From the NCBI GenBank assembly GCA_910577325.1, contig CAJTMR010000044.1, positions 1 to 14,994 on the forward strand: DNA of 14,994 bases, read 5' to 3'. Below the pieces are notes generated by a model, which was given only the letters and a program-made list of their open reading frames with translations, was not told where the DNA came from and searched no databases. Both the position numbers and the translations under genes were made by a program. Position 1 is the stretch's first letter. Each line of letters starts with the position of its first letter. Source of the DNA: an uncultured Parabacteroides sp. Lineage in GTDB: Bacteria > Bacteroidota > Bacteroidia > Bacteroidales > Tannerellaceae. This document shows, piece by piece, positions 5,138-13,675 of this stretch.

Positions 5138-8100
5138 TTACTTCACGGCAATTTTACTCGTCTCTTTGTCTCCATCTGTTGTTGCCTGTATAACATAGAT
5201 GCCTGCCGGCAAGTCAAGGCAGAATACTTCCGTGTTTACATTTTGACGGGCAGTCTGAAGTTTGCCATCAAGGGTATAGACAAGGATGGAGCGCAAGGGA
5301 GCGGAGGCTGTTACAATCACTTCACCACGTTTTGGGGAATAGATCGAAATAGCATCGGGTATCAAAATGTCGTCGTTGGCGGTTGCCGTGTAAGAGCCGC
5401 GTAAGAAATAACGCCCGTGGCAGTTGCCTTTGAGTGTGAAAATGGACTTGTCGCCCACCAACGGGAGGTTTGTTTTGCATTCGGCATCGTAGAGCGAGAG
5501 GTCGGCGAAGTCTGCGCCACCGGAGAGCGTTACTTGTATTTCGTCATTGTCTAAACTGTAGATACCGATTGGGATATGGACAAGGTTTTTGCGCACGTTG
5601 ATTGAAACCGTTTGTGTACCGGCTACGGTATAGATGGTCGGCACATCGTCCAGATTGGAATCCAGCAATAATTCGGCATCTTCACTGTCGGTAAACTTGT
5701 CATTGGCACTGCTGCGCATGGCAATCAGAGCTTGGCTTTGTTTGCCTTCCTTGCCGGCTATCAAGGTAAGGACATGGGAAGACGGGGCAGAACGAAGTAA
5801 GGAACCGTTTGCTGGTGCAGGAGTACCCAGAATTTGCATATTTGTATTAAACTCTACTTCGAGTTCTTTGGTATTTGCTGTTTTTGCCTTGACGAAAAAG
5901 GATTGCAAGGGAGCGACAGAAGAAGTTGTTCCTATCCATTCCTTTGTACCGGCTGCTATATTGATAGCCTGTTCATTGTCTTTAACGATCCAATATTTAG
6001 GTTCAAGACCGTTGTTTTGTGCGAAGAACTTCGTCATATCCAAATGTGCCATGAACGGATTACCGACCAAAAAATAGGTATGATTAAACTTGTTTTCACC
6101 TGCATCGGCGGTATGTTCTATTTTGACACTAAACGAGTTATTCGTAATGGCATCTTCAATTTTCAGTTTACCATATCCTACATTCTTATTTATATGCACG
6201 GGAGTTCCTGCTATTCCATCTTTATCTTTCGTATAATCGTATATGGAATATGTATCATCTGCTTTTGGCATCCGAAATAAAACTGTCTTCTTATCGAGTG
6301 TGGCATCGGATGGAACTACCGTATTCACCGAGAACCCGATTCCTGGATCATAGGGATACTCAACATTGTTATAGACGATACTCCAGTTGGCATAATATGT
6401 GACGGGATCTTGCAAATCCGGCAATATGCGTCCTTTTTCCCAGCTACGTTGGTAAACTGCAGGATTTATGCGGCTATTGGTCGTAGTATTGAAAGTAATA
6501 TCCTTGAAATACTCTGTCTCCTGTCGATAGTTTTTCTTCGGTGTATACCAGTCTCCCGCATACATTGCTTTCAGCGGAGAGGAGAGCGTGTACCATCTGC
6601 GTGGATTCAGTTCGTAATCTATCCATGCCGTGCCGTACACCAAATACTGTGTATTGAGCATTTCCGTATTCGGTTGGAAATGAATTTGGGCGCAAGTGTT
6701 GGTGTAGTAAGGTCGGCAAGAAAGATCTGTGAAATTGTCAGCCAGACTAATTTCTCGATTACTGCCAACTGTTTTTACATCCGCCATTAATTCATATTCG
6801 ATATTGGGGGTGGAACTTTGTGTTACTTTGGTAGCCTCTAAGCTTAAGTCAAGGATATAATTATCTTCTTTCAGAGGTTTGTACCAGTTTGTTTGTTTAG
6901 CACTGTTCTTTTTTGCATACAGTTCTGCCTGCGGATTTTCTGTCGTTTCCGTTACTTTCGTGAAGTACATGGGGACAAATCCATTGGAGGTTTGGCGATA
7001 TCTTGATGGATCACTTTCAGGATCGTCATCATTTTCCAAATAAGAATCAGTCTTATGTAATGCTGCTTTACCTGACCGTTTCCAGTTCGCATCATTGTTC
7101 CAGTTACTTTTTGTACCGTCTGTTGGAGTCCAGGTTTGGAACTCGGGAACAATCTTCAAGTCAAAATAAAGATCGCCCGGTATAGTATCTTTGGTATCTT
7201 TTTCAATAAACTGGATACGGATACGGTAGGTTTCCCCTTCACGGAATTTGAAATTTGTGTCATTCAAAAGATTTTGTTCTTTCAGTCCTTTCAGTATGAC
7301 TTTATTATTTGTTCCACCATCTTTCTTGGCAGATAAACTTGCCACTGTCGCTATTCTATACCGCTCGTCAAAAGCACTTACTATTTCATCTTTTGCATAG
7401 TCTCCGCTTACCAGATAAGCAAAGGCTGTAGTTTCATTTTTCCTGTTATAGGAGGTAAGTGTAACATTGGAATGGTCTTCTTTGTCTGTCCATTTCGGAT
7501 CTTGCAAGGGAATTGTTAATGTTTTGTTAATATTGGTGACGAGTGTCTGCAAATCATTCAATCCGATACGCACACCGCGGGTTCCTTCCGGATATTCCAC
7601 ATCAGGAAAACCAGGGTCCAAAGTCGGTCCGGAACCTTTGTATCGAAGTGTATATTCATACGGTCCCCAACAGATCAATGTATCTTTTTCAACTATTTGT
7701 TTTGTCAGGATCGGAATAATTGTAAGTTTTTGCGTGATAGGTTCGGAATCCTCTGTTTGTACTTCATCTTCGAGCAGTGGCCATGCTGTGCAACTTTTCT
7801 TTTTAAACAGAAAACGGCTTTTTTCTTTGAGCAATATTTTCTGCATTTCTTTCGTAAATTGATAAGGTTGTTTTTTATCTGCCAATACGACAGTTTCCGG
7901 ATCATCCGCTTCCGGAAAATCTGCCCGGAAATGTTCCATGATAACAGCAAGACTCCACTTTGTCTCCAGGATATTATCATTATATTCCATCAAAGAACCA
8001 TTGAAAAAGTCGAAATATCCTCTATATTTAGTTGTATCATTATCTGTTGGTGCAATCAAAGCTTCCATTGACGGTGTAATGACAGGCCGTTCACCCAATT

Positions 8101-11100
8101 TGAATATTTTTTTGTCATTTTTATCTTTTACAGGCTCCCCGTCAATACGTACGCGAAAACCGCCCTTTACCGTGAATTTGCTCCAGACATCGGCTTCGTC
8201 AAAAACTTTGCTTGGTGCAGTTACAGCATTGTTTGCATCATTTTGGTTCTGATAAAACTCGACTACATACTCTTCTCCGGAATGAAGTTTAGTGGCACGG
8301 GGGTAGGTATAGAAGAAAAGCTCTTCTGTTTCTTCTTCATTTTTTTTGTGGCGCATTATGTAGGAATATGCAATATCTGTCGTTTCTTCTGGATTTGATT
8401 TATAGTCGGTGGCGTCAAATATGAACTGACCAAAACCGGATTCTGTATCATTTTGATAATCATTATATCTACAGGATATAGGTTCCCATAATTGATTTCC
8501 GTTGCTATCCGTTCCTGCTTTTTCCCAAAAAGCATAATAGCGAGTAACTTGTCCAGTTTTTTCCGGCGCCAAATTCAGTAACGATTCGAATTTCATTGAA
8601 ATTTTTGCTTCAACGAGTCTTTCTTTTTGGTCTGTATTTACACAACTTTCCTTTACGTCCGCTTTGATTTCAGGTTTTACCGAATACATGCGAATATCAT
8701 CCAATAGCAAATCAGCTCCGTTGGAGTTGAAACAGTTGTTGTTTAAAACAACGATGATTCGATCTTTTCCTTCCAACTTCTTCGGATCCGGTACAAATGA
8801 GAAACTGACATTCATCCATTCTCCACGGCAACGTTCTACGTATGATGGGGAAGTCAGATATTGTCCTTCGTAGCTTTCACTTGCGTAATCCGAATATGCC
8901 TCCGGGTTATAAATTGGATGTTGATAGGTTTCGGTTCGTCTATTTTTATCTTCATCTTCGCCGCCCCATTTCGGTATAAATCCGGTCAAATAGTTCACTA
9001 GTTCTTCTCCATTCGCTTCATCATTAATATCATCTCCGTTTTTGTATGTTTTCACAGATATTCCAATATTTGCAGTCGTACTCTTCTTGGAAAGTTCATT
9101 TACCCACATCGAAACATAAATACGCGAACCTTTTGAAATTTTAGAAGCCTCTCCTTCCAATCGAAGCATCTGGCCCGGTGTTCCGGCAGCATTTATATAT
9201 ATGACTCCACTGGGGTAGTTTACATTTACTTTTGTGCTGTCATAATTATATGTAACAATACCATCCGGTTTATTATCATATTTATATGTATAAGCATTAT
9301 GATCATAAATCGCTTGTCCAAAATTATCGTAGGCAGGTAATTTTATTTTTCCTCCGCTATTATTGACAATGTTTGATAAGTAATCTACATACCAAAGATT
9401 TTTTGTATTCTGTATGATCCGATAAGATTGGTAATCATAATCGGATTCTCCGTCTCGTTGAATCCACCCATAAGAAGATTGTTCGAATGGTAAGAGGGGA
9501 AAAGGATATACATTGTTTTTGATGCCGGCTTTTATGGCGTTCTTTATCTCTTCGTCATTACTTCCATTTTGTTCCAATTGGTTCCACTCCCACGGGTATG
9601 TAAAAAAGAACCTCGAATAAATATTCCACCTGTTCAAACCACCTGCATTGTTATTTGGATCAAAAGGATCCATACCGAATGAAATATGGTTAAGCATAAC
9701 GGCTTTTTCTTCCGTTACAAGATTATCCAATTCATTAGGAGCAAGATATCGCTTGCGTTTTAAATTATCAAGTTCTTTCTGCTTTAACATTCCGGCTTTC
9801 GAAAGAGGCAGGAAGGTGATAGTCCATTCGGCAAGACAAAAGTCCGTATTTTCTCCTTTTAACCAATCGCACTTTTTGTTCGTCCATAATTGAACGGTAT
9901 AAGTGCCTTCTTTACTTTTCTTTTCACTATAATAATGAAGGAAGTTATTTTTTATTAGAAATCCATGAGAAGTAAGTTCTTTACCTTCTTTCCAAACCTT
10001 CAATTGTAAAGGAGGAGGAAAAGATTCGGTTTTATCCCATTTGGTTACGAACTCATCCTTGGATAAACGACGTATTTTATTGTCTTTATCTCTAAATAAA
10101 TAGTCTTGTGCAGGATGTTTTAATCGCATTTGAAAGTACATGGAATCGGGAGCATAAATAGTTCGCTTGGGATAATTATTGCTTTTTAGATCATTCATGA
10201 AATTTTTTCCACTTTTGATATTAAATAAATACCGAATATAGACATCCGGCTCAATGATGCTGGTCGTAGCATTTTTAATAATAGTAGTATCTCTCATTGT
10301 CTGAGTATCACCTGCTGCTTCATTGTTGCTTTTTAAGCTGAAAACATCTAATGCAATCTTTTTATTTACAATGTCTTTAGATTCCTGCAATATTAATTCG
10401 ACAAGTTCATCAGAGTCGGTTTTATTCTCTGCATCTGCAATAGCCAGATAATTCCTTGCATCGTCATCTATAGATTCGTTGACTTTTTTGGCAGTAAAGA
10501 AATATCCTTCTTCTTTATTGTTATGATTGTTTGGCATTAATTTGAAAAAAAATTGAAGATAATTTGCTTTGACATGAATAATATTGTCAAGGCTCATGTT
10601 TCTTTCATAATCATATATATGCGCATAATGTATTTTGTTTTGCATGAATACGTTTTGAAAAAGGTTTAATTTTTTTCCGTATGTTTCATCCTCAATGTCA
10701 TTTGCATATACTGTCATTTCCATCGTGTTGGTAGGCTGTATGCCATCTTCACCAAGTTCGTCATATTCTTTTTCGGCATAGTAATAATTTAAGCCGGGAT
10801 GTCCTACGTTAAACGGGTAACTTTTATTACCTGTAAATACCCCTTTAACACGGCGTTTCAGAGTATAATTTTCTCTAACTCTGGTCGTATCGATATTTAT
10901 GTATGGATATGTATTAGTTTCTCCCTCATCTGCTGGTGTCGACATATCTCCGGTGATTTCGAACGTTAGTGGTATTTTTTGACTGTTTATTGGAAATTCT
11001 GCGAAACCAATATCTCTGCTGTTTATAGCGAACAAGGCGAACACCGCACATGTGACGAAGAATGTGAGGGTAAGGAGCGGTTTGTGTATTTTGTGATTAT

Positions 11101-11110
11101 GTATTTTCAT
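5138..11110 (-). CDS. very large T9SS-exported surface protein of the fimbrial operon
   Basis: A 1990-residue protein. Residues 1-28 form a Sec signal peptide (basic HKIHK, then LLTLTFFVTCAVFALFA). The C-terminal ~75 residues (SIYSPKRGEVIV, ILVYTLDGKL, LPAGIYVIQA, ending SKIAVK) match the T9SS type A sorting domain, which directs outer membrane passage and surface attachment. Around 580-808 there is a jelly-roll, carbohydrate-binding-like module (RIYVSMWVNE, CRGEWMNVSFSFVP, LLLDDIRMY). Motifs seen in other large Bacteroidetes T9SS proteins occur at about 1500 (WYTLSSPLKAMYAGDWYTP) and 1680 (LVGNPFMAHLDM). The N-terminal ~580 residues I do not recognise. No von Willebrand A domain, as in P. 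gingivalis Mfa5, is obvious. Last gene of the operon, 30 nt after its neighbour, it probably acts as adhesin or tip-linked protein. That role is inferred from context. The gene's 5' part is more AT-rich than its 3' part. Confidence 0.82.
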   Translation of the reverse strand: MKIHNHKIHKPLLTLTFFVTCAVFALFAINSRDIGFAEFPINSQKIPLTFEITGDMSTPADEGETNTYPYINIDTTRVRENYTLKRRVKGVFTGNKSYPFNVGHPGLNYYYAEKEYDELGEDGIQPTNTMEMTVYANDIEDETYGKKLNLFQNVFMQNKIHYAHIYDYERNMSLDNIIHVKANYLQFFFKLMPNNHNNKEEGYFFTAKKVNESIDDDARNYLAIADAENKTDSDELVELILQESKDIVNKKIALDVFSLKSNNEAAGDTQTMRDTTIIKNATTSIIEPDVYIRYLFNIKSGKNFMNDLKSNNYPKRTIYAPDSMYFQMRLKHPAQDYLFRDKDNKIRRLSKDEFVTKWDKTESFPPPLQLKVWKEGKELTSHGFLIKNNFLHYYSEKKSKEGTYTVQLWTNKKCDWLKGENTDFCLAEWTITFLPLSKAGMLKQKELDNLKRKRYLAPNELDNLVTEEKAVMLNHISFGMDPFDPNNNAGGLNRWNIYSRFFFTYPWEWNQLEQNGSNDEEIKNAIKAGIKNNVYPFPLLPFEQSSYGWIQRDGESDYDYQSYRIIQNTKNLWYVDYLSNIVNNSGGKIKLPAYDNFGQAIYDHNAYTYKYDNKPDGIVTYNYDSTKVNVNYPSGVIYINAAGTPGQMLRLEGEASKISKGSRIYVSMWVNELSKKSTTANIGISVKTYKNGDDINDEANGEELVNYLTGFIPKWGGEDEDKNRRTETYQHPIYNPEAYSDYASESYEGQYLTSPSYVERCRGEWMNVSFSFVPDPKKLEGKDRIIVVLNNNCFNSNGADLLLDDIRMYSVKPEIKADVKESCVNTDQKERLVEAKISMKFESLLNLAPEKTGQVTRYYAFWEKAGTDSNGNQLWEPISCRYNDYQNDTESGFGQFIFDATDYKSNPEETTDIAYSYIMRHKKNEEETEELFFYTYPRATKLHSGEEYVVEFYQNQNDANNAVTAPSKVFDEADVWSKFTVKGGFRVRIDGEPVKDKNDKKIFKLGERPVITPSMEALIAPTDNDTTKYRGYFDFFNGSLMEYNDNILETKWSLAVIMEHFRADFPEADDPETVVLADKKQPYQFTKEMQKILLKEKSRFLFKKKSCTAWPLLEDEVQTEDSEPITQKLTIIPILTKQIVEKDTLICWGPYEYTLRYKGSGPTLDPGFPDVEYPEGTRGVRIGLNDLQTLVTNINKTLTIPLQDPKWTDKEDHSNVTLTSYNRKNETTAFAYLVSGDYAKDEIVSAFDERYRIATVASLSAKKDGGTNNKVILKGLKEQNLLNDTNFKFREGETYRIRIQFIEKDTKDTIPGDLYFDLKIVPEFQTWTPTDGTKSNWNNDANWKRSGKAALHKTDSYLENDDDPESDPSRYRQTSNGFVPMYFTKVTETTENPQAELYAKKNSAKQTNWYKPLKEDNYILDLSLEATKVTQSSTPNIEYELMADVKTVGSNREISLADNFTDLSCRPYYTNTCAQIHFQPNTEMLNTQYLVYGTAWIDYELNPRRWYTLSSPLKAMYAGDWYTPKKNYRQETEYFKDITFNTTTNSRINPAVYQRSWEKGRILPDLQDPVTYYANWSIVYNNVEYPYDPGIGFSVNTVVPSDATLDKKTVLFRMPKADDTYSIYDYTKDKDGIAGTPVHINKNVGYGKLKIEDAITNNSFSVKIEHTADAGENKFNHTYFLVGNPFMAHLDMTKFFAQNNGLEPKYWIVKDNEQAINIAAGTKEWIGTTSSVAPLQSFFVKAKTANTKELEVEFNTNMQILGTPAPANGSLLRSAPSSHVLTLIAGKEGKQSQALIAMRSSANDKFTDSEDAELLLDSNLDDVPTIYTVAGTQTVSINVRKNLVHIPIGIYSLDNDEIQVTLSGGADFADLSLYDAECKTNLPLVGDKSIFTLKGNCHGRYFLRGSYTATANDDILIPDAISIYSPKRGEVIVTASAPLRSILVYTLDGKLQTARQNVNTEVFCLDLPAGIYVIQATTDGDKETSKIAVK

Positions 11111-11140
11111 ACTTCTTCTGATTGAATTGTTATTGTTTGA

Positions 11141-12607
11141 TTACATTTCAATTATTTCTTCCCAGCAAAATCCCTGAAGAAGACTCTTGGTAAACGGATT
11201 GCGATCCGGGCTTAATGGTGTCCGTCGGATATATAAGGTAAAGTTCAACTCACGTTTATAATCCGGTCTGTCCTTGTCATATACTTTGTCATGATAAGCG
11301 ACAGTAATGTCCAACTGGGCTTCCCCGTCTCCTTGATTGTTGGCAGGAACAGCTCCTTTCAATGAATAGCGGGAAACCAAATCTCCATCAATCGTTTCCT
11401 CGGAAACTGCCGGTGGATCTAATAGCCAACCTTTTCCTTTGAATATGTGGGTCCAGGTAACATTCTCGATTCGTTCTGTCGTGACATTTTTTCCGCGTGA
11501 TCGCAAATGTAACTTCAAATCGAATGTGCTACCTTCTTGCATTTCCAACGTATAATTGGTGCCGAACTCGACACCTTCCAATACGGCACCGATCGGGTTG
11601 TTATAGTATTTGCCGTTGATGGCAAGTTTGATATTCCGGATCTCGATTGTGATTGGGCGCACATGGTTGCGTGTCATGCGTCGGTTGAATGTACCGTAAC
11701 GGAAGACATCATCTTGGCCTTCATCCTGATCTTCTTTTACCTTCATGATCAAATTATAAGGATTACGAAGTGGGCTTTCATTCAAATACAGGTTTGCCAA
11801 TTTGACATCTGCTCCACTTTCAAACACTGTTTGTCCATTAGGGATCAGAGGGAGCAAATTAATATCTTCTCCCAATTTACCCGGATCATGTTCGTTCCCT
11901 TTCGAAAAAAGAGGAACCGATTTTCTGTTTCCTTTCAAGGCAAGAGAATCCAAGGTGATTTTTTCTGCATCGGTTTGTCCGTCCGGATATGTGATTCTGA
12001 ACTTTGCCTTGCAGACTAAGCGGTCCACCGTCACGGAAAGCGTTTTTGTGGAGCGGGTTACTGTTACTTGACTGGAACCAGTCATGGGGATATATTTACC
12101 GTTTTTCAGGTCGATCTGTCCGGCAGGATCGTCTATAATAAGGGTATTGTCGGTAACAGTCGTCGGCAGGGTGTTGCCTACGGATAATTGGAGTATATCT
12201 TTCAGTTCTTTCAAATACTCGCAGTTAGCAAAGCCGTAGATTTTGTACTCATTTGCCTTCAGTTCGATTTCATCCGGGAAAGAATGTTCCGATTTGTTTC
12301 CCAGGTTTCCGACTGATGCTTTTGCCACGATCGTTCCGGTTTCGTCACATACGAAGACCGTTGCCGAATACATCAGTTCGTTTGCTTCGGGAGCTATTTC
12401 CTGCCCCGTTTCGCTTTTGGTTTCCGGTTCGTTATCACCGGTTATGGCGGGAGCAGGCGAGAGAGAAAGGGTGATGGTCGCTGTATTACCGTCATTATTA
12501 CCCTTGCCGATGATTTCCTCGTTTGTGCATCCCGGCCACAAAAGCAGGAGACAGGTGAGGAAAAGGCTATATACGAATAGCAGGGCGGTTGTCTTCTTGT
12601 TTTTCAT
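11141..12607 (-). CDS. fimbrillin-like accessory lipoprotein (FimC/Mfa3-like position)
   Basis: A 488-residue probable lipoprotein. Its signal runs MKNKKTTALLFVYSLFL to LLLLWPGC, with C27 the likely lipidated residue, although Trp and Pro at -3 and -2 are unusual for a lipobox. The N-terminal half follows the fimbrillin pattern: TITLSLSPA (early strand), ATVFVCDETGTIVA, NEYKIYGFANC, YIPMTGSSQVTVT and VDRLVCKAKFRI. The C-terminal half is not recognised but looks beta-rich. It may belong to a family annotated DUF4906 in Bacteroidales; I am not sure of that. A TTG directly after the previous stop (12619) keeps the frame open, but ATG at 12607 suits the signal peptide better. Lying third after shaft and anchor, it is probably a minor pilin or adaptor joining the shaft to the following large adhesin. 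Confidence 0.78.
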   Translation of the reverse strand: MKNKKTTALLFVYSLFLTCLLLLWPGCTNEEIIGKGNNDGNTATITLSLSPAPAITGDNEPETKSETGQEIAPEANELMYSATVFVCDETGTIVAKASVGNLGNKSEHSFPDEIELKANEYKIYGFANCEYLKELKDILQLSVGNTLPTTVTDNTLIIDDPAGQIDLKNGKYIPMTGSSQVTVTRSTKTLSVTVDRLVCKAKFRITYPDGQTDAEKITLDSLALKGNRKSVPLFSKGNEHDPGKLGEDINLLPLIPNGQTVFESGADVKLANLYLNESPLRNPYNLIMKVKEDQDEGQDDVFRYGTFNRRMTRNHVRPITIEIRNIKLAINGKYYNNPIGAVLEGVEFGTNYTLEMQEGSTFDLKLHLRSRGKNVTTERIENVTWTHIFKGKGWLLDPPAVSEETIDGDLVSRYSLKGAVPANNQGDGEAQLDITVAYHDKVYDKDRPDYKRELNFTLYIRRTPLSPDRNPFTKSLLQGFCWEEIIEM

Positions 12608-12619
12608 ATACTGTGACAA

Positions 12620-13651
12620 TTACATTTCTGTATTCAGGTTTATATCTTCAAGGCGGACAATCCAGTCATCCACCATTACGTAAAGGCAGTGCGCGCGTCC
12701 GCCAGCGATGTCTACGTATGCCGTGATCACATATTCGTCTTGGCGATCCAGGTACTCTTGTCCCGGTAGCTTGTGTGACTCGATCTGTGTCAGTTTCAGT
12801 AGTTCAGTCAGGTTGACGTTGAAGAAAGGCTTCTCTTCGGAGGCATAACGTATGCGGAGTGTACCCGTGCCGTTGTCGATCAGGCGGAGCGTGTTCAGTT
12901 CTGTACAAACGGCATCATAAATGGAGGTTGTGTCGCTTGCCGCCTTTATGCTTTCTACTTTTCGCAGATAAGGTAGCCAGGTGAGGTGTGCGTTCGATTT
13001 TGGTTCGTTATGCGCGTCAAGGTCGCCGTTTGTGGTGGTGGCCGCGATGTCGAACGCGTCAGCGGTCAGTTCTGTTCCGTGGTTGACATCTATTAGGATG
13101 AAACGGATTTTATTGGTGTTTTTTACTAATGGAAATTCGGTGTAGGTCGTGCCGCCTGTCGGGATGGTGTACTTCAGTTCGCCTTGGAAGAGGCCGGACA
13201 ATTCGCGAGCGACTCGTTTTTCGTCCTCTTTCACTGCCATGCGGAAATCGTCGATGGAAGAACCGGAAACCGGTTCTGTCCAAATGTAATCTGTTTCGTT
13301 CAGTCCCGCCCATGCGAGTAAGCGGTAGGTGGCTGGTGGCAGATCGCTCAGATCTATTTCGTTTTTTTCCAGTTCCGATCTTTCGATCAGGCGTGAAAAT
13401 AAAAATTTACCTTCGTTATCGTAGATGTAAAGATGCACGTTTTTCTCCATAGACTGGTTTACCATTTCGTAGGCAAACGCGTCGGCATGCTTGATGTTAT
13501 GGTAGTACACGAAACGAAGTGTGTGCCGGCAAAGAGGTAGTTTGTCGTGGATATAGTCGCACGAAACGGCAACCAGTAGCAAAGCGAGGTAGGCGGTGAG
13601 CCGTAAGGCATCACCTTTGAAAATATCTTGTATGTTTTCTTTCTTTTTCAT
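12620..13651 (-). CDS. FimB/Mfa2-family fimbrial anchor lipoprotein
   Basis: A 343-residue lipoprotein with a signal region (LRLTAYLALLLVAVSC) and good lipobox VAVSC at residues 27-31, followed by DYIHDKLPLCRHTLRFVYYHN and KHADAFAYEMVNQS. This pattern is typical of FimB/Mfa2 proteins, in which a Cys-rich start precedes a transthyretin-like beta domain (VHLYIYDNEGKFLF, LPPATYRLLAWAGL). In P. gingivalis, Mfa2 stays in the outer membrane, anchors the fimbria and limits its length. It starts 24 nt after the shaft gene and ends 12 nt before the next ATG, the order mfa1-mfa2 found in that species. Assignment is from remembered family features. Confidence 0.87.
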   Translation of the reverse strand: MKKKENIQDIFKGDALRLTAYLALLLVAVSCDYIHDKLPLCRHTLRFVYYHNIKHADAFAYEMVNQSMEKNVHLYIYDNEGKFLFSRLIERSELEKNEIDLSDLPPATYRLLAWAGLNETDYIWTEPVSGSSIDDFRMAVKEDEKRVARELSGLFQGELKYTIPTGGTTYTEFPLVKNTNKIRFILIDVNHGTELTADAFDIAATTTNGDLDAHNEPKSNAHLTWLPYLRKVESIKAASDTTSIYDAVCTELNTLRLIDNGTGTLRIRYASEEKPFFNVNLTELLKLTQIESHKLPGQEYLDRQDEYVITAYVDIAGGRAHCLYVMVDDWIVRLEDINLNTEM

Positions 13652-13675
13652 AAATTTATCTCTTTCTTATTTATG

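Noticed and set aside
5102..5147. Imperfect inverted repeat TGAAGTGAT / ATTACTTCA as terminator of the fimbrial operon
   Set aside because: On the minus strand the stem has an A-C mismatch, a long AT-rich loop and no following T tract, and its arm lies in the stop region of the large gene.
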